A DNA stretch of 64,000 nucleotides from Mytilus californianus (taxonomy: Eukaryota; Mollusca; Bivalvia; Mytilida; Mytilidae). The notes beneath the pieces are model-generated. The model had not been told where the DNA came from and searched no databases. It saw only the letters and a program-made list of their open reading frames with translations. The position numbers were made by a program, and so were the translations under genes. Of this stretch, positions 42,501-48,500 are shown one piece after another; within the stretch, counting starts at the first letter, position 1, and every line of letters begins with the position of its first letter. The DNA lies in assembly GCF_021869535.1 (NCBI RefSeq), contig NW_026262723.1:86740324-86804323 (forward strand), written 5' to 3'.

Positions 42501-45500
42501 ATGTTGTGTGGTTTCAGAGGAGTTGCGATGGCAAAGTGTTGCAGTAGTACATATATTTCGGCCAAAATTCTAAGTTCAAAGGAGCATATCTCCTAGAAGA
42601 AAAATTGAATCATAATTTCCTGTCCATATGCACATGGACATAGTATGGCCTTATCATCTACAAAGTTTCATGAAATTCTGTTGAGTGGTTTCAGAGGAGC
42701 TGCAATGACAAGAACAGGACTGACGGACTGACAGACAGACTGAATGACAGACATACTAACAGACGGGTCAAAAACATACCCTATGCAACGAAGTTGCATG
42801 GGGTATGATAAATCTCCAAGTCTTAGTGATCATTTTTTTTTAAATATGATATACTCATCAGTAAAAGAATAGTTCACACAAGTATCTCTTCAAACAAAGG
42901 AAATTCTTGTTTTCATTTTTGATATTTGTCATTTCTTTGCAAATAGTTACATTTCAGAATGTTATAAATCAAATATCCTGTTAATAGCAAATTCTTATTT
43001 CAATATTTTATAAATCTATATCATATAAAAATAAAATTGAGAATGAAAATGGGGAATGTGTCAAAGAGACAACAACCCGACCATAGAACAGACAACAGCA
43101 GAAGGTCACCAACAGGTCTTCAATGCAGCGAGAAATTCCCGCACCCGGAGGCGTCCTTCAGCTGGCCCCTAAACAAATATATATACTAGTTCAGTGATAA
43201 TGAACGCCATACTAAACTCCAAATTGTACACAAGAAACTAAAATTAAAAATAATACAAGACTGACAAAGGCTAGAGGCTCCTGACTTGGGACAGGCGCAA
43301 AAATGCGGTGGGGTTAAACATGTTTATGAGATCTCAACCCTCCCCCTATACCTCTAGCCAATGTAGAAAAGTAAACGCATAACAATACGCACATTAAAAT
43401 TCAGTTCAAGAGAAGTCCGAGTCTGATGTCAGAAGATGTAACCAAAGAAAATAAACAAAATGACAATAATACATAAATAACAACAGACTACTAGCAGTTA
43501 ACTGACATGCCAGCTCCAGACTTCAATTAAACTGATTGAAAGATTATGTCTTCATCATATGAATATCAGGCACAATCCTTCATGTATATTGAAACCAAAC
43601 AAAAATAATACTTTAATTTTTTTCTACATTGTATCATAATGCCCCTTTTAAGTTTATAAAATGTACAACTGCTTGCAGATATGTGTAATTCATAAGAAAC
43701 AAAATGGCATATACTTTTTCCGAAAGTTTATGTCCATAACAACCTCCAGTATCTTCTATAATTCTAATACTGTAATATACTACTAGCATCTAAACAGTAC
43801 ACCATTAGGTTAATAATTTTCCTATTATTTTACTTGATTGTTATCGAGAACAAATTCTTTAGTTCATATACTACAGAAAAATACCTTTTTAAGGGAATAG
43901 ATCTAGGGTTAATAAAATAAGGAAGTATTAATAAATGTGACTGCCAGACTAGAAACACCATGATAAAGCAAATTAAGTTATCTTTTAAATTGAAGTTGAA
44001 ATCAAGAATTATTTTGAGGGTATTCCCCAACAATTTTACACATCCAAGTGAGAGATATAATACAAATATGTTAACAGTGTATTTTGCATATTTTAAGACA
44101 AGTATAGAATTGTCCCAAAAACATTTAAAATTCATAAAAGTTTAACTTATTTTTAACAATGTTCATCTCAATGCTTCAACTGTTGTTAAGGCTACATTGC
44201 TGAAAATATCATCTCTTAATTGTATAAAGATGATTAACAGATCAATAAATGGGCTAACTTAACATCCAGTGGCAAATATTACATATATAAATATACAAGA
44301 AAAGACTTAAAGATGTGTATGTTTTGCTTATTTTTTAAAATGCTTTCATACAACTTAACATCCAGTGGCAAATATTACATATATAAATATACAAGAAAAG
44401 AATTAAAGATGTGTATGTTTTGCTTATCTTTTAAAATGCTTTCATACAACAAGAAATGATTGTAACAGGATGCTGTTACGAAGTCTCCCAAACGAAGCTC
44501 CCATAAGTTATTCCCAGGGTCGCCTGACATTGGGCAACGTCCATTGAAAATTGGTTTGGTCCAGTAAAGTTATATGCATTAGTGATGCCTGGGGACTAAC
44601 CTTGTATATCATTCAAATCATCTTGGCATGACAAACCAGAATATATATGGTTTAGGGGTGGGGATCTCAACCATTTACAAGATACTAAAATATTGGGGGT
44701 GGGGAAGAACCCCTGGGGACTGGCCCTATACGTCATTCAAATGTTCATTACATGACGAACAGGAATATATATGGTTTAGGGGTGGGGATCTCAACCATTT
44801 ACAAGATACTAGAATATTGGGGGTGGGGAGAAACCCCTGGGGACTGGCCCTATACGTCATTCAAATGTTCGAGACATGACAAATAGGAATATATATGGTT
44901 TAGGGGTGGGGATCTCAACCATTTACAAGATATTAGAACTTTCTCAAATGGCAGGGGGTCGGGATGACCCCTGGGGACTAACCCTGTCTATCATTCAAAC
45001 CATCTTCGCATGACAAACCAGAATATATATGGTTTAGGGGTGGGGATCTTGACCACTTAGAAGATATTAGAACTTTCTTAAATGGCAGGGGGTGGGGGTG
45101 ACCCCTGGAGACTAACCCTGTATTTCATTTGATGTGCTTTATCATGACAAACCAGAATATATATGGTTTAGGGGTGGAGATCTCGACCATTTACAAGATA
45201 TTAGAACTTTCTCAAATGGCAAGGGGTGGGGGTGACCGCTGGGGACTAACCCTGTATAACATTTGATGTGCTTTATCATGACAAACCAGAATATATATGG
45301 TTTAGGGGTGGGGATCTCGACCATTTACAAGATATGAGAACTTTCTCAAATGGCAGGGGGTCGGGATGACCCCTGGGGACTTACCCTGTATATCATTCAA
45401 ACCATCTCAGCATGACAAACCAGAATATATATGGTTTAGGGGTGGGGATCTTGACCACTTAGAAAATATTAGAACTTTCTTAAATGGCAGGGGGTGGGGG

Positions 45501-48500
45501 TGACCCCTGGGGACTTAACCTGTATAACATTTGATGTGCTTTATCATGACAAACCAGAATATATATGGTTTAGGGGTGGAGATCTCGACCATTTACAAGA
45601 TATTAGAACTTTCTCAAATGGCAGGGGGTCGGGTTGACCCCTGGGGACTTACCCTGTATATCATTCAAACCATCTCAGCATGACAAACCAGAATATATAT
45701 GGTTTAGGGGTGGGGATCTTGACCACTTAGAAGATATTAGAACTTTCTTAAATGGCAGGGGGTGGGGCTGACCCCTGGGGACTTTCCCTGTATAACATTT
45801 GATGTGCTTTATCATGACAAACCAGAATATATATGGTTTAGGGGTGGGGATCTCGACCATTTACAAGATATTAGAACTTTCTAAAATGGCAGGGGGTCGG
45901 GATGACCCCTGGGGACTAACCCTGTATGTCATTCAAACCATCTTAGCATGACAAACCAGAATATATATGGTTTAGGGGTGGGGATCTTGACCACTTTCAA
46001 GATATTAGAACTTTCTTAAATGGCAGGGGGTGGGGGTAACCCCTGGGGACTAACCCTGTATTTCATTTGATGTGCTTTATCATGACAAACCAGAATATAT
46101 ATGGTTTAGGGGTGGGGATCTCGACAATTTACAAGATATTAGAACTTTCTCAAATGACAGGGGGTGGGGATGACCCCTGGGGACTAACCCTGTATATCAT
46201 TCAAACCATCTTAGCATGACAAACCAGAATATATATGGTTTAGGGGTGGGGATCTTGACCACTTACAAGGTATTAGAACTTTCTTAAATGGCAGGGGGTG
46301 GGGGTGACCCCTGGGGACTAACCCTGTATTTCATTTAATGGGCTTTATCATTTAGAACATTTTCAATTAAAAAGTTTGTGTCTATCACGAACGGTTTTCA
46401 ATTTATAATCATTTGAAAATTTAAAAAAAAAAAATCCCATAGGGTTCTATAGTAAAACCCTCTTTTCTTTTTGCCCCTCAAAGTACCCCTTTATAAACCC
46501 CATTGCAAAAACAAAACCCTGATTGCACCACTAGACATGTTAGTCTAACATATTGTGAAACCCTAAGTTAATCCGACAAGCGGTTTTGGAGAACGGGTGC
46601 GGACAAGTTCAAATTTAAAAGCGGCGGAAGAAGAAGAAGAAGAAGAAGAAGAAGAAGAAGAAGAAGAAGAAGAAGAAGAAGAATAATAATAATAAGAACT
46701 GAGCAAAAACAATAAGTCTTCCCAAACTTCGTTTGGGAGACTTAATAAATAAATTACAGTGACCTAGCTCATTGAAATGCATATTCTATGTATGCAGTGT
46801 ACTAAATCAGATTTTGTAGTAAATAATAATTAAAGTTTTAGTTTTTTTTATAGAAGTTTACTTACTTCAATTATCAGTCTATTATTTCTTGACATTGTAA
46901 TTATGCAGCTAAATGTACCTAATACAATACATCACCTGATATAAGATATAAAAAGGTATGAAGAACTTGTCATAAAATATAGATAGTCAATCACGTGTGG
47001 TTAACTCTTCCAAAACATCCTGATTAAACATTTAAAACATTGGTCAGATTCAATGATTTTCGAAAGATAATTGAAACGTTTGTGAGAACATCCTTCCTTT
47101 TTTATTAGAAGAGAGAGAAAATAAAAACAAATCGAGATAAAGAGATTGTGGGGGATGAACATGAACTGATTGTTGTTTGCTTATTTCCAGTGGCAAATAT
47201 TTAATGCATATTCAGGAAGAGAATAAATTTAGTAATAAATCAATTTGTAGGTTAAAGATGAACCAGAATAAAAAGTAGGAAATTTGAATGGCCAGTTGAA
47301 AAATAGGGCATGTTGTATCAGAGCTAAAATTTTGCATTGAAACAAGTCATCTTTGGACCTCTCAAACTTGTGACACAACATAAATTAGGAAACAGCAAAT
47401 CAATTTATCAAAGAGAATGAAAATCACTTTTATAGCTGTTCTTCAGTAGTTTCTTGAAGGTTTTTAAATAAAGAATAGCCAACCAACTCTACCAAGACAA
47501 GTTATCCAAAATAATTAATTATCTAGTCCATCAATAGCTATTGGTTACTTCATTCATGTTTAATAATTTTACGATTGTGTACATGTTATATAGAAAAACA
47601 TTCCAAATAAAAGTCAATTTCTCAATCACATCTTAATACATAAAAATATAAATTAAATAATTAAATGGGTGCCTCAGCAGTCTTCACGATGAACTTTTCA
47701 ATCTACATTATGAAATTTTAGTAAGATTCTATTGGCCTTTAGAGATGACTCCTATATTGATTAAATGGAAATGTCAGTTTTCCTGCCGATGGATAGTGCT
47801 TCTCTCTGGGTACTCCTGCTTCCTCCACCAATAATAAACTGTTATCACAGAGATATGTCTCGCCTATTTGTTATTTTGATAATGCAAATGTTGAAATTAA
47901 AATAGCAATACTTTAACATGTAAGTTATATCATTAGAGTGAATTATGTCTCAAAATTTGGAATCAAATACAGACGCAAGAAGCTGCTTCCCTTTATGTCC
48001 TTTATATGAAGTCATGAAAACTGGCTCCACTTCTTGGATACTTAAAGATGGTTTGTTGAAGTTGAGAGACATAATTCACTCTAATGATATAACTTACATG
48101 TTAAAGTATATTCAAAGTCAATGAACCATGACTGAAGGTACAGGGCTAAACAATCTCCATGGAAATGAGATGTGCCAATGCTAATACAACTGCATACCAA
48201 ATACCATTGACTTTTCAAAAGTAGTTCCCCTTAAACAAACCTAAACACAGACATTAACTTGTAAACTATGTAAAAGTTTCAAAGTCAATGAACCATAATG
48301 AGTGGGTGGGGTTATATAATCTCCATGGAAATGAAACTTGCAAATGCCAATACATTTGCATACAAAATATCATTGACTTAACATAAGTGGTTCATCTTAA
48401 ACAGACCTAATCACAAACTAATACATATGTAAACTAAGCAAAAGTTTCAAAGTCAATAGACCATGACTGAGGGGGCGGGGCCAAATATTCTCCATGGAAA

